24,314 nt of DNA, from the NCBI GenBank assembly GCA_035493195.1, contig DATJIM010000190.1:1-24314 (forward strand). The letters run 5' to 3'. This document shows positions 7,360-14,019 of this stretch, piece by piece. This DNA comes from Schlegelella_A sp035493195. GTDB taxonomy: Bacteria; Pseudomonadota; Gammaproteobacteria; Burkholderiales; Burkholderiaceae_C. The stretch's first letter is position 1, and the number at the start of each line of letters is the position of its first letter. The notes beneath the pieces are model-generated. The model was not told the DNA's origin and searched no databases. It was given only the letters and a program-made list of their open reading frames with translations. Made by a program: the position numbers and the translations under genes.

Positions 7360-9216
7360 GTGAAAGCACCCGCAGCAGCGCCCGCGCTCGACGGCGACGC
7401 GGGATTCACGCTCGACAGCGCCGCGGTCACCCGCCAGCGCGCGGCGACCGCGTGGCGGCTGAACACGGTGCAGATCCCGGCGGTGCGCGCGATCGGCTTC
7501 GCGATCCTGTGCGTCATCGCGGCGATGCAGGACATTCGCATGGGCATACCGATCGCGAACGCGTGGCTCGCGACGCTGCTCGCGATCAACGTCGCCTACG
7601 CCGTCTTCAGCTGGCTCGCGCTGCGCGCCTGGTATTCGCCGAACGCACGGCTCGACCTCGGCCTCGTCTTCCTCCACGTCGACATCGTCGTCTGGCTCGT
7701 CAACCTGCGCCACTTCGAGCAGGCGCACCTCTTCTTCGCGTGCCTCCTGCTCGTGCGCGTCGCCGACCAGGTCGGCGACGGCTTTCGCCGCGCGATCTAC
7801 TTCAACCACGTCGTCGTCGCCGCGTACCTGCTCTACTCGATCGGCGTCTGGCGCTGGCGGCCCGCCGAGGCGGCATGGCCCGACCGGCTGACGATCGCGG
7901 CGACGATGTACCTGCTCGGCACGTACCTCGCGTTCACCGGCCTCGTCTCCGAGCGGCTGCGCGCGCGCGTGCGGCGCGCGATGCACACCGCGCGCACGCT
8001 GGTGACGAGCCTCGAGCAGAAGACCGGCGCGCTCGAGCGCCAGGCCGACCAGCTCGCCGAGGCGAGCCGGCGCGCCGAGGAGGCCAACGTCGCGAAGGCG
8101 CAGTTCCTGGCGACGATCAGCCACGAGATCCGAACGCCGATGAACGGCGTCCTAGGCACCACCGAGCTGCTGCTCGACACGCCACTGATGCCGAGCCAGC
8201 GACGGCTCGTCGAGACCGCGCATCTGTCGGCGACCGCGCTCCTGACATTGATCGACGACGTCCTCGACCTGTCGCGGATGCAGGCGAGCAAGCTGTCGCT
8301 CAATCCGACCACGTTCGAGCTGCGTGCGCTCGTCAACGACGCCGTCGACCTGATGGCGACGACGGCGCGCGACAAGCCGATCGACTTCGGCTGCGTGCTC
8401 TCGCCCGATCTGCCCGAGCGCGTCGAGGGCGATCCGGTGCGGCTGCGCCAGGTGCTCGTCAACCTGCTCCACAACGCCGTCAAGTTCACCGAACGCGGCC
8501 GGATCGCGCTCGAGGTGCGCAATCGCGAAGTCGCCGACGGCGCGGTGCGCGTCCGCTTCGAGGTCCGCGACACCGGGATCGGCATCGCCGCCGACCAGTT
8601 CGACTCGGTGTTCGACGCCTTCACGCAGGTCGACGCATCGAGCACGCGCAGGCACGGCGGCAGCGGCCTCGGTCTGGCGATCGTCAAGGAGATCGCCGAC
8701 CTGATGGACGGCGAGGTCGGCGTCGACAGCCGCGTCGACGAAGGCTCGACGTTCTGGTTCGAGGTGCCGCTGCGCACCGTCGCGCCGCCATCGTCCGAGC
8801 CGGAACGCGGCGGCGCCGGCGACGTTCCGTCGGCGCGCATCCTCGTCGCCGAGGACGACCCGGTGAGCCAGCTCGTGGTCGCGACGATGCTGAAGAAGAT
8901 GGGCTGCATCGTCGACGTCGTCGGCGACGGCGACGCGGCGTTGCGCGCCGCGGCGTCGATGCGCTACGACCTCATCCTGATGGACTGCCATATGCCCGGC
9001 ATCGACGGTTTCGAGGCGACGCAGCGCATCCGCAGCGAGACCGCCGGGCAAAGCGCGAAGACGCCGATCGTCGCGCTCACCGCCGACGCGCTTGCCGGCG
9101 ATCGCGAGCGCTGCCTGCAGGCCGGCATGGACGACTACATGACCAAGCCGGTCGCAGCGGCGCAGCTCGCCGGCACGATCCGACGCTGGGCCGGCGCGAC
9201 GTCGGCGCATGCCTGA
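7360..9216 (+). CDS. Membrane-bound hybrid sensor histidine kinase with receiver domain
   Basis: 618 residues. The N-terminal 195 residues hold five or six membrane segments (roughly 41-56, 68-90, 104-118, 122-136, 145-163, 177-193) with little periplasmic sequence, then a coiled coil (SLEQKTGALERQADQLAEA). HisKA follows with phospho-accepting His255 in ATISHEIRTPMNGVLG, then the ATPase domain (NLLHNAVKFTE, DTGIGI, GGSGLGLAI). The C-terminus is a receiver domain (ILVAEDDP, phospho-acceptor Asp542 in LMDCHMPG, Lys596 in MTKPV). There is no Hpt domain or output domain, so a partner phosphotransfer protein or regulator must lie elsewhere. Start: GTG at 7360 with AGGAAG about six bases before it; see the in-frame ORF at 7261. 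The GrdB-like gene starts 11 bp after the stop, so the two are probably co-transcribed. Signal sensed is unknown. Confidence 0.93.
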   Translation: MKAPAAAPALDGDAGFTLDSAAVTRQRAATAWRLNTVQIPAVRAIGFAILCVIAAMQDIRMGIPIANAWLATLLAINVAYAVFSWLALRAWYSPNARLDLGLVFLHVDIVVWLVNLRHFEQAHLFFACLLLVRVADQVGDGFRRAIYFNHVVVAAYLLYSIGVWRWRPAEAAWPDRLTIAATMYLLGTYLAFTGLVSERLRARVRRAMHTARTLVTSLEQKTGALERQADQLAEASRRAEEANVAKAQFLATISHEIRTPMNGVLGTTELLLDTPLMPSQRRLVETAHLSATALLTLIDDVLDLSRMQASKLSLNPTTFELRALVNDAVDLMATTARDKPIDFGCVLSPDLPERVEGDPVRLRQVLVNLLHNAVKFTERGRIALEVRNREVADGAVRVRFEVRDTGIGIAADQFDSVFDAFTQVDASSTRRHGGSGLGLAIVKEIADLMDGEVGVDSRVDEGSTFWFEVPLRTVAPPSSEPERGGAGDVPSARILVAEDDPVSQLVVATMLKKMGCIVDVVGDGDAALRAAASMRYDLILMDCHMPGIDGFEATQRIRSETAGQSAKTPIVALTADALAGDRERCLQAGMDDYMTKPVAAAQLAGTIRRWAGATSAHA

Positions 9217-9227
9217 GGAGCGACGCG

Positions 9228-10166
9228 GTGGACGGCAACGACGATCGAGCGACGGCGGTCGGCGTGCACGACGTCGCGATCCCGTACCTCGAGCGCATCC
9301 GCACGTATTACCAGGCGCTCGGCTACGGCGCGCCGTACGTCTGGGCGCACCACGTCGAAGTGCCGTTCGTTCGTCTCGCCCGGCCGCTGGCAGCTTGCCG
9401 CGTCGCGCTCGTCACGACCGCGGCGCCGTTCCAGCCCGACAAGGGCGACCAGGGTCCGGGCGCGCCGTACAACGCGAGCGCCAAGTTCTTCAGCGTCTAC
9501 TCGGGCGACACGCGCCGCGATCACGACCTCCGCATCGCGCACGTCGCGATCGACCGCCAGCACACGACCGCCGAGGACGTCAACACGTGGTTCCCGCTGC
9601 CGGCGCTGCGCCGCGCCGCGGCGAAGGGGCGGATCGGCGCGGTCGCGCCGCGCTTCCACGGCGCGCCGACGCGGCGCAGCCAGCGCACGACGATCGACGT
9701 CGACGCCGCCGAGGTCGCGGCGCGCTGCAAGGCCGACCACGCGGACGCCGCGATCCTCGTCGCCAACTGCCCGGTCTGCCACCAGACGATGGCGCTGATC
9801 GCGCGCCGGCTCGAGGCGAGCGGGATCGCGAGCGTCGTCCTCGGCTGTGCCAAGGACATCGTCGAGCACGTCGGGGTGCCGCGCTTCGTCTTCTCCGACT
9901 TCCCGCTCGGCAACGCCGCCGGCCGGCCCAACGACCGCGCGTCGCACGAAGCGACGCTCGAGCTCGCGCTCGCGCTGCTCGAAGCGGCGCCGGCGCCGCG
10001 CACGACGGTGCAGTCGCCGCTGCGCTGGAGCGGCAACGCCGACTGGAAGCTCGACTACTGCAACGTCGATCGTCTTTCGCCCGAGGAGATCGCGCGCCGC
10101 CGCGTCGAGTTCGACGCCGGCAAGGCGGACGCGAACGCCGCGAAAGAGCGCGGCGACGCCGACTGA
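9228..10166 (+). CDS. GrdB-like protein (glycine/sarcosine/betaine reductase component B family), Cys form
   Basis: 312 residues, cytoplasmic. It resembles the B component of the glycine/betaine/D-proline reductases: CRVALVTTAAPF, DHDLRIAHVAIDRQHT, EDVNTWFPLPALRRAAAKGRIG, then VANCPVCHQTMALIARRLEASGI, and PRFVFSDFPLGNAAGRP. The anaerobic enzymes use selenocysteine in a redox motif; here a plain CxxC is present (C181, C184, TGC codons at 9768 and 9777) with another Cys at 207, and no in-frame TGA. The true reaction is unknown for such homologues in Proteobacteria; a thiol-dependent reductive or binding role is an inference. Start is GTG at 9228 after GAGGAG at 9215-9220, overlapping the end of the kinase gene's stop region, so translation is probably coupled to the kinase. 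Confidence 0.75.
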   Translation: MDGNDDRATAVGVHDVAIPYLERIRTYYQALGYGAPYVWAHHVEVPFVRLARPLAACRVALVTTAAPFQPDKGDQGPGAPYNASAKFFSVYSGDTRRDHDLRIAHVAIDRQHTTAEDVNTWFPLPALRRAAAKGRIGAVAPRFHGAPTRRSQRTTIDVDAAEVAARCKADHADAAILVANCPVCHQTMALIARRLEASGIASVVLGCAKDIVEHVGVPRFVFSDFPLGNAAGRPNDRASHEATLELALALLEAAPAPRTTVQSPLRWSGNADWKLDYCNVDRLSPEEIARRRVEFDAGKADANAAKERGDAD

Positions 10167-10183
10167 CGCGCACGAGCGTTGCC

Positions 10184-10747
10184 GTGGACCATCGGTTGCG
10201 CCGCCTCGTTCACGTTCTCGTCATCGCGCTCGTCGTCGGCGAGCGTGCCGTCGCGGCGGCCGCGAGCGGCGATCCGCTGCACGCTCCCGAATGCGAGCGC
10301 GCGCTGGCGGCGCTGCAGACGGTCGAAGAGAGCGCGTCGGCGCCGCTCGGGCAAGGCGTGCGGAGCGTCGCGCGTGCGGGCGCGAGCGGAGCGGGCGCGC
10401 GTGCCGTGCCGGCGGTCGATCCGCGACTCGCGGCTGCGCGGCGCGACGTCGCTCGCCGGTGCCTCGCGGCGCGCGAGGATCCGCCGCGTGCGGGTCGCCT
10501 CGCCGAGCCTCCGGTCGCGGTGCCGCCGGTCGCCGGCGCGCGCGTGTCGCCGCCTGCGCCATCACCGACGGGGCCAACGACGCTGCCGGCGCGCGTTCCT
10601 CCGGTGCAGCCGCCGGTCGCAATCACGACGTGCGACACCGGCGGTTGCTGGACGAGCGAGGGGACGCGGCTGCAGCGCCTCGGACCGACGCTCTTCGGAC
10701 CGCACGGCGCGTGCAGCGTCGTCGGCGCGGTCGTCCACTGTCCGTAG
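10184..10747 (+). CDS. Small secreted Pro/Ala-rich protein with C-terminal Cys motif
   Basis: 187 residues, function not recognised. A signal-like segment (LRRLVHVLVIALVVGERAVAA) is followed by AASGDPLHAPECERALAALQTVE, then a low-complexity Ala/Arg/Pro region (PPVAVPPVAGARVSPPAPS). The last 40 residues form a compact conserved-looking end: TTCDTGGCWTSEGTRLQRLG then GPHGACSVVGAVVHCP, with four Cys that could make two disulfides in the periplasm. Similar C-terminal ends occur in hypothetical proteins of Burkholderiales. Start is probably the GTG at 10184, 17 bp after the GrdB-like gene; no strong ribosome site is visible. It converges on the YjbQ gene, whose end is 17 bp away. Confidence 0.7.
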   Translation: MDHRLRRLVHVLVIALVVGERAVAAAASGDPLHAPECERALAALQTVEESASAPLGQGVRSVARAGASGAGARAVPAVDPRLAAARRDVARRCLAAREDPPRAGRLAEPPVAVPPVAGARVSPPAPSPTGPTTLPARVPPVQPPVAITTCDTGGCWTSEGTRLQRLGPTLFGPHGACSVVGAVVHCP

Positions 10748-10764
10748 CGCCGGCGCGCCGCCGC

Positions 10765-11187
10765 TCACTCGCCGAGCAGATGGAGCGCGATCTCGCGGCG
10801 GTGCGGCCGCGTGCGGTGCTCCCAGACGTGGACGCCCTGCCAGGTGCCGAGGACGAGCCGGCCTTCTGCGACCGGAATCGCGAGCTGCGTCGCCGTCAGC
10901 GCCGCGCGGACGTGCGCCGGCATGTCGTCGTCGCCTTCGTCGCGGTGGCGAAAGATCGCGTCGCCGTCCGGCACGAGCCGCGCCATGAAGCGGTCGAGGT
11001 CGCCGCGCACGTCGGCGGCGGCGTTCTCCTGGATGACGAGGCTCGCCGACGTGTGGCGGATGAAGAGGGTGAGGAGTCCGGTCGCGATGCCGCTCGACGC
11101 CAGCCTCGACTCGACCGTGCGCGTGATCTCGACCAGGCCGCGGCCGCGCGTCTCGACGGCGATCGTGGTCGCGAGCTGACGCAGCAT
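10765..11187 (-). CDS. YjbQ family protein (UPF0047)
   Basis: 140 residues, the standard length of this single-domain family. All signature segments are present: LLTLFIRHTSASLVIQEN, DGDAIFRHRDEGDDDMPAHV, and GTWQGVHVWEHRTRPHRRE. The conserved His residues and acidic residues of the putative active site are intact. YjbQ of Escherichia coli has a weak thiamin-phosphate-synthase activity, but the physiological role is not settled. Start is the ATG at 11185-11187; no clear Shine-Dalgarno. It follows the host-attachment-type gene by 39 bp on the same strand and probably shares its transcript. Convergent with the small secreted protein gene. Confidence 0.92.
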   Translation of the reverse strand: MLRQLATTIAVETRGRGLVEITRTVESRLASSGIATGLLTLFIRHTSASLVIQENAAADVRGDLDRFMARLVPDGDAIFRHRDEGDDDMPAHVRAALTATQLAIPVAEGRLVLGTWQGVHVWEHRTRPHRREIALHLLGE

Positions 11188-11226
11188 GCGGGCGAGGATA
11201 CGTCGCAGGCGGCGATGCGCGGGAGA

Positions 11227-11856
11227 TCAGCGGCGCGCGTTGTCGCCGTTGCCGCCGCCGCGGCCGAACAGCCGCCTGCTCAGCGTCGCGTTGCCCTCGT
11301 GGATGAGGTCCTTGCTCAGTTCGTCGCTCACGGTGGCGCGGACGTTGGCGGCGAGCTCCTTTCGCAGATGGCCGAGAAAGCGCGGCGCAGCGACGATGCG
11401 CAGTTCGTCGAATCGCTTCTGCCGCAGCGCGTCGGCGAGGTGAGCGGCGACGCGGCGCGCGAACGACTGCGCCTCGAGATGCCGCTCCTCCTCGCCCGCC
11501 GACGCGGTGATGCTCGCCGTCGCCCGCCCGCCGGCCGCGCGTCGCCCCGCCGAATCGCGATCGAATTCGCCCTCCTTGACGTGCGCCGCAGGATCGGCGA
11601 TCGCCTCGACGTCCTCGAGCACGTCGCCGTCGTCGGGCCAGCGCAGGATGCGGGCGAGCGCCTCGTCGGCGACCAGCACCCACACCGTCCTGTTGTCGGT
11701 GCGCGGCACGACGCCGCGCTCGGCCCAGCGGCCGTCGTCGATGCGGGCGTTGGCGGCGTCGGCGGTCGGGCCGCTGCCCGCTTCGTCGTGCGTGGCCGGG
11801 CCGCGGACGTCGCCGGCGCGGTCGGCGTCGCTGCGGGAGGTCGCGTCTTCGCTCAT
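11227..11856 (-). CDS. Host-attachment protein family (AtsE-like, PF10116-type)
   Basis: 209 residues from the ATG at 11854-11856 (MSEDATS). After a Gly/Asp-rich, probably disordered N-terminal third comes the family core: VWVLVADEALARILRW, EGEFDRDSAGRR, AQSFARRVAAHLADALRQ, ELRIVAAPRFLGHLRKELAANV and VSDELSKDLIHEG. The family is named after a protein needed for Agrobacterium attachment to plant cells, but most members are cytoplasmic proteins of unknown role; nothing here points to plants. The frame can be extended 14 codons upstream, but the extension looks non-coding. It is divergent from the deacylase gene at 11925, and precedes YjbQ. Confidence 0.85.
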   Translation of the reverse strand: MSEDATSRSDADRAGDVRGPATHDEAGSGPTADAANARIDDGRWAERGVVPRTDNRTVWVLVADEALARILRWPDDGDVLEDVEAIADPAAHVKEGEFDRDSAGRRAAGGRATASITASAGEEERHLEAQSFARRVAAHLADALRQKRFDELRIVAAPRFLGHLRKELAANVRATVSDELSKDLIHEGNATLSRRLFGRGGGNGDNARR

Positions 11857-11911
11857 GGCGGAATTCCAGTGGTGAGGCCTGCAGCGTGCAATCGCCATAC
11901 CCGCACCCCGC

Positions 11912-11917
11912 TAGAGT
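11912..11917 (+). promoter_or_regulatory. possible -10 element of the deacylase gene
   Basis: TAGAGT (4 of 6 consensus bases) preceded by C to form CTAG lies seven bases before the deacylase ATG at 11925, so a transcript would begin at about the start codon. No good -35 is seen at the proper distance. The 68 bp between the divergent genes (11857-11924) shows nothing else. Confidence 0.3.
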
Positions 11918-11924
11918 CGCGGCC

Positions 11925-12884
11925 ATGCGACCGTTCAAGTCGATCACCTACAGCAGCGCGAGCCCGGGCCCGCGCCTCATCGTCCTCGGCGCGGTGCACG
12001 GCGACGAGACCTGCGGAACGCGCGCGATCGAGCGCCTGGTCGGCGAGCTCGACCGCGGCGAGATCGCAGTCGCGGCGGGCCGGCTGACGCTGGTGCCGGT
12101 CACGAACGCGCTCGCCTACGAGAACAAGCGCCGCACCGGCGACCGTAACCTCAACCGAAAGCTGCAGCCGACGCCGACGCCGCGCGAACACGAGGACCAC
12201 GTCGCCAACTGGCTCTGCCCGCTGCTCGCCGCGCACGACGTGCTGCTCGACCTGCACTCGTTCAAGTCGCCGGGGGTGCCATTCGTCTTCATCGGTCCGC
12301 TCGACAACGACAGCGCAATCGAGCCGTTCGCCCAGTCCGCGCGCGAGGAGGCGCTCGCGCTTCGCCTCGGCGTCGACCGCGCTGTCGACGGGTGGCTCAC
12401 GACCTACGCCGCCGGCAGCGAGCGGCGGCGCGCGCTCGCGGCGTCGATGCCCGAGGCCAAGCTCGACGTCGATCCGGCGTACGGCATCGGCACGACCGAG
12501 TACATGCGCTCGGTCGGCGGCTGCGCGGTGACGCTCGAATGCGGACGCCACGACGACCCCGAAGCGCCCGAGGTCGCGCACCGCGCGATCGTCAACACGC
12601 TCGCGCATCTCGGCATCAGCGGCGCTGCCGACCCGGCGCCGGCGAGCGCGATGGAGTCGCTCAGCCTCGTCGAGGTCGTCGACAAGACGGCGGCCGGCGA
12701 CGCGTTCGCGAAGCCGTGGTCGAGCTTCGATCCGGTCGCCGCCGGCGAGCGCATCGGCACGCGCGCCGACGGCACGCCTGTCGTCGCGCCGTTCGCCGGC
12801 AGGATCGTCTTTCCCAACCCGACTGCGGAGACCGGGCAGGAGTGGTTCTACCTCGCGCGCGAGAGTGCGCGGCTGCGTCGCTAG
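11925..12884 (+). CDS. Succinylglutamate desuccinylase/aspartoacylase family zinc deacylase
   Basis: 319 residues. The zinc ligands are intact: H25 and E28 in AVHGDETCG and H111 in LDLHSF; the catalytic Glu is in VTLECGRH (E205). The substrate-carboxylate contact GDRNLNRKL is also present. The C-terminal third (VVDKTAAGDAFAKPWSSF, VAPFAGRIVFPNP) matches the beta-domain of this family. It should cleave an N-acyl amino acid in the cytoplasm; members act on N-succinylglutamate, N-acetylaspartate and others, and the substrate cannot be decided here because no arginine-catabolism genes are nearby. Start ATG at 11925; an in-frame GTG at 11886 would add 13 residues with no conserved look. Confidence 0.88.
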   Translation: MRPFKSITYSSASPGPRLIVLGAVHGDETCGTRAIERLVGELDRGEIAVAAGRLTLVPVTNALAYENKRRTGDRNLNRKLQPTPTPREHEDHVANWLCPLLAAHDVLLDLHSFKSPGVPFVFIGPLDNDSAIEPFAQSAREEALALRLGVDRAVDGWLTTYAAGSERRRALAASMPEAKLDVDPAYGIGTTEYMRSVGGCAVTLECGRHDDPEAPEVAHRAIVNTLAHLGISGAADPAPASAMESLSLVEVVDKTAAGDAFAKPWSSFDPVAAGERIGTRADGTPVVAPFAGRIVFPNPTAETGQEWFYLARESARLRR

Positions 12885-12966
12885 CGCAACCCCGCGACTC
12901 GTGCGCCGGCATCGCCGATGCGCCATTGCGGCGGCGTGGACTTTGCCGTTCGCGTCAGCGACGCGG

Positions 12967-12975
12967 TGCTAGAAC
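12967..12975 (+). promoter_or_regulatory. possible extended -10 promoter of the DUF899 gene
   Basis: TGC followed by TAGAAC (12970-12975) fits an extended -10 (TG, one base, TATAAT-like). It lies about 31 bp before the ATG at 13007, leaving a short leader that holds the ribosome site GGAAGGGAG. A TTGCCG at 12943-12948 is too far (21 bp) to be a standard -35. The rest of the 122 bp gap holds no gene I can support. Confidence 0.35.
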
Positions 12976-13006
12976 CCGCGCTTCCGAGCCGTGGAAGGGA
13001 GCGCCG

Positions 13007-13708
13007 ATGAGCGAGCTCAAGCCCGCAGCGGAGCTTGCCGCTGCAGCGAGCAAGCCGTACCCGAACGACAGCGCCGAGTACCGGCGCGCGCGCGCCGCGC
13101 TGCTCGCCGAGGAGATCGAGCTGCGCCGCCACATCGAGCGCGTCGCGGCGCAGCGGCGCGCGCTGCCGCCCGGCGGCGAAGCGCGCGACTACCGCTTTCG
13201 CGACGAGGCCGGCAAGACCATCGGCCTCGCCGACCTGTTCGGCAAGCACGACACGCTGATCACGTACTTCTGGATGTACGGCCCCCAGCGCGAGCGGCCC
13301 TGCCCGATGTGCACGGCCTTCGTCGGCGCGCTCGACACCCCGAGCGTCGACCTGACGCAGCGCGTCGCGTTCGCGGTCGTCGGCCGCTCGCCGGTCGAGC
13401 GGCAGCTCGCGTTCGCGCGCGAGCGCGGCTGGCGCAACCTCAAGTTCTACGCGACGGTCGGCGACGACTTCGCGCGCGACTACCGCGGCCTCGCGCCCGA
13501 CGGCAGCGAGTGGGGAGCGCTCGACGTCTGGGTGAAGCAGGACGGCAAGGTGCTGCACTTCTGGGGCGACGAGCTCGGCGACACCAGCGATCCGGGTCAG
13601 GACCCGCGCGGCGCTCCCGACCCGACGCCGCTCTGGAACTTGCTCGACCTGACGCCCGCCGGCCGCGGCACCGACTGGTACCCGAAGCTCTCGTACCCAC
13701 CGAGCTGA
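13007..13708 (+). CDS. DUF899 family thioredoxin-like protein
   Basis: 233 residues, cytoplasmic, usual length for the family. The order of motifs is typical: an N-terminal helix (EEIELRRHIERVAAQRRALP), DYRFRDEAGKTIGLADLFGK, YFWMYGP, the redox CxxC in RPCPMCTAF (C99, C102), then FAVVGRSPVERQLAFARERGW, LKFYATVGDDFARDY and DVWVKQDGKVLHFWGDEL. The fold is thioredoxin-like; the biochemical function is unproven, though members are often called dithiol-disulfide isomerase-like. The ATG follows GGAAGGGAG. The small gene at 13722 begins 13 bp after the stop and is probably co-transcribed. Confidence 0.9.
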   Translation: MSELKPAAELAAAASKPYPNDSAEYRRARAALLAEEIELRRHIERVAAQRRALPPGGEARDYRFRDEAGKTIGLADLFGKHDTLITYFWMYGPQRERPCPMCTAFVGALDTPSVDLTQRVAFAVVGRSPVERQLAFARERGWRNLKFYATVGDDFARDYRGLAPDGSEWGALDVWVKQDGKVLHFWGDELGDTSDPGQDPRGAPDPTPLWNLLDLTPAGRGTDWYPKLSYPPS

Positions 13709-13721
13709 CGCTGGCGACGAC

Positions 13722-13949
13722 ATGACGCTTCGCGTCGAGTGCAGTCCCGGCTTCGGCGGCGACGCCGAGCCGCTCGTCGTCTGGTTCGGCTCGCGCCGCG
13801 TCGGCGTGCGCGCCATCGTCGATCGCTGGTTCGCGCCGCGCCGGCGCTGGTTTCGCATCGACGCCGACGACGAGCAGCTGTACGTGCTGCGCCACGACGA
13901 AGCGACCGGCGAGTGGGACCTCGCCGCATTGACGAGGCGCGACAGCTAG
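13722..13949 (+). CDS. Small protein, DUF6504-like
   Basis: 75 residues, cytoplasmic. It reads MTLRVECSPGFGGDAEPLVV, then GVRAIVDRWFAPRRRWFRID and LYVLRHDEATGEWDLAAL, rich in Trp and Arg with an alternating beta-strand look. The pattern (short N-terminal strand, V..I.DRW, W-R, YVL-H....W-L) resembles a family of small proteins sometimes found near Y-family DNA polymerase genes; that link is not seen here. No function can be named. ATG at 13722 with no strong ribosome site; likely read through from the DUF899 gene 13 bp upstream. Confidence 0.75.
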   Translation: MTLRVECSPGFGGDAEPLVVWFGSRRVGVRAIVDRWFAPRRRWFRIDADDEQLYVLRHDEATGEWDLAALTRRDS

Positions 13950-14019
13950 ACGCATCCGTTTTTTCCACCCGGCCGCGCGCTCACGGCCGAACAACAGAGA
14001 GAAAGAGAGAGGAGACACC

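Noticed and set aside
7199..7363. ORF from ATG 7199 (about 54 codons) overlapping the antiporter stop
   Set aside because: No ribosome site and a Pro/Ala/Ser/Arg composition typical of non-coding GC-rich sequence.
7452..9227. Open frame upstream of the GrdB-like gene, overlapping the kinase
   Set aside because: The kinase frame carries all motifs; the other is its shadow. The GrdB-like gene starts at GTG 9228 with its own ribosome site.
9768..9779. Selenocysteine in the GrdB-like gene
   Set aside because: The relevant codons are TGC, not TGA, and the frame has no internal TGA. It is a Cys form.
10748..10764. Bidirectional terminator between the convergent genes
   Set aside because: CGGCGCGCCG is palindromic, but it is only 10 bp with no T-run on either strand; chance is likely in such GC-rich DNA.
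12918..13010. 30-codon ORF before DUF899, ending in ATGA at its start
   Set aside because: No ribosome site, no recognisable peptide, and the region holds a likely promoter; the ATGA overlap is probably chance.
13959..13990. Hairpin CGGCCG...CGGCCG with a T-run, possible terminator
   Set aside because: The T-run lies on the 5' side for the plus strand and on neither strand does it follow the stem as a terminator requires.
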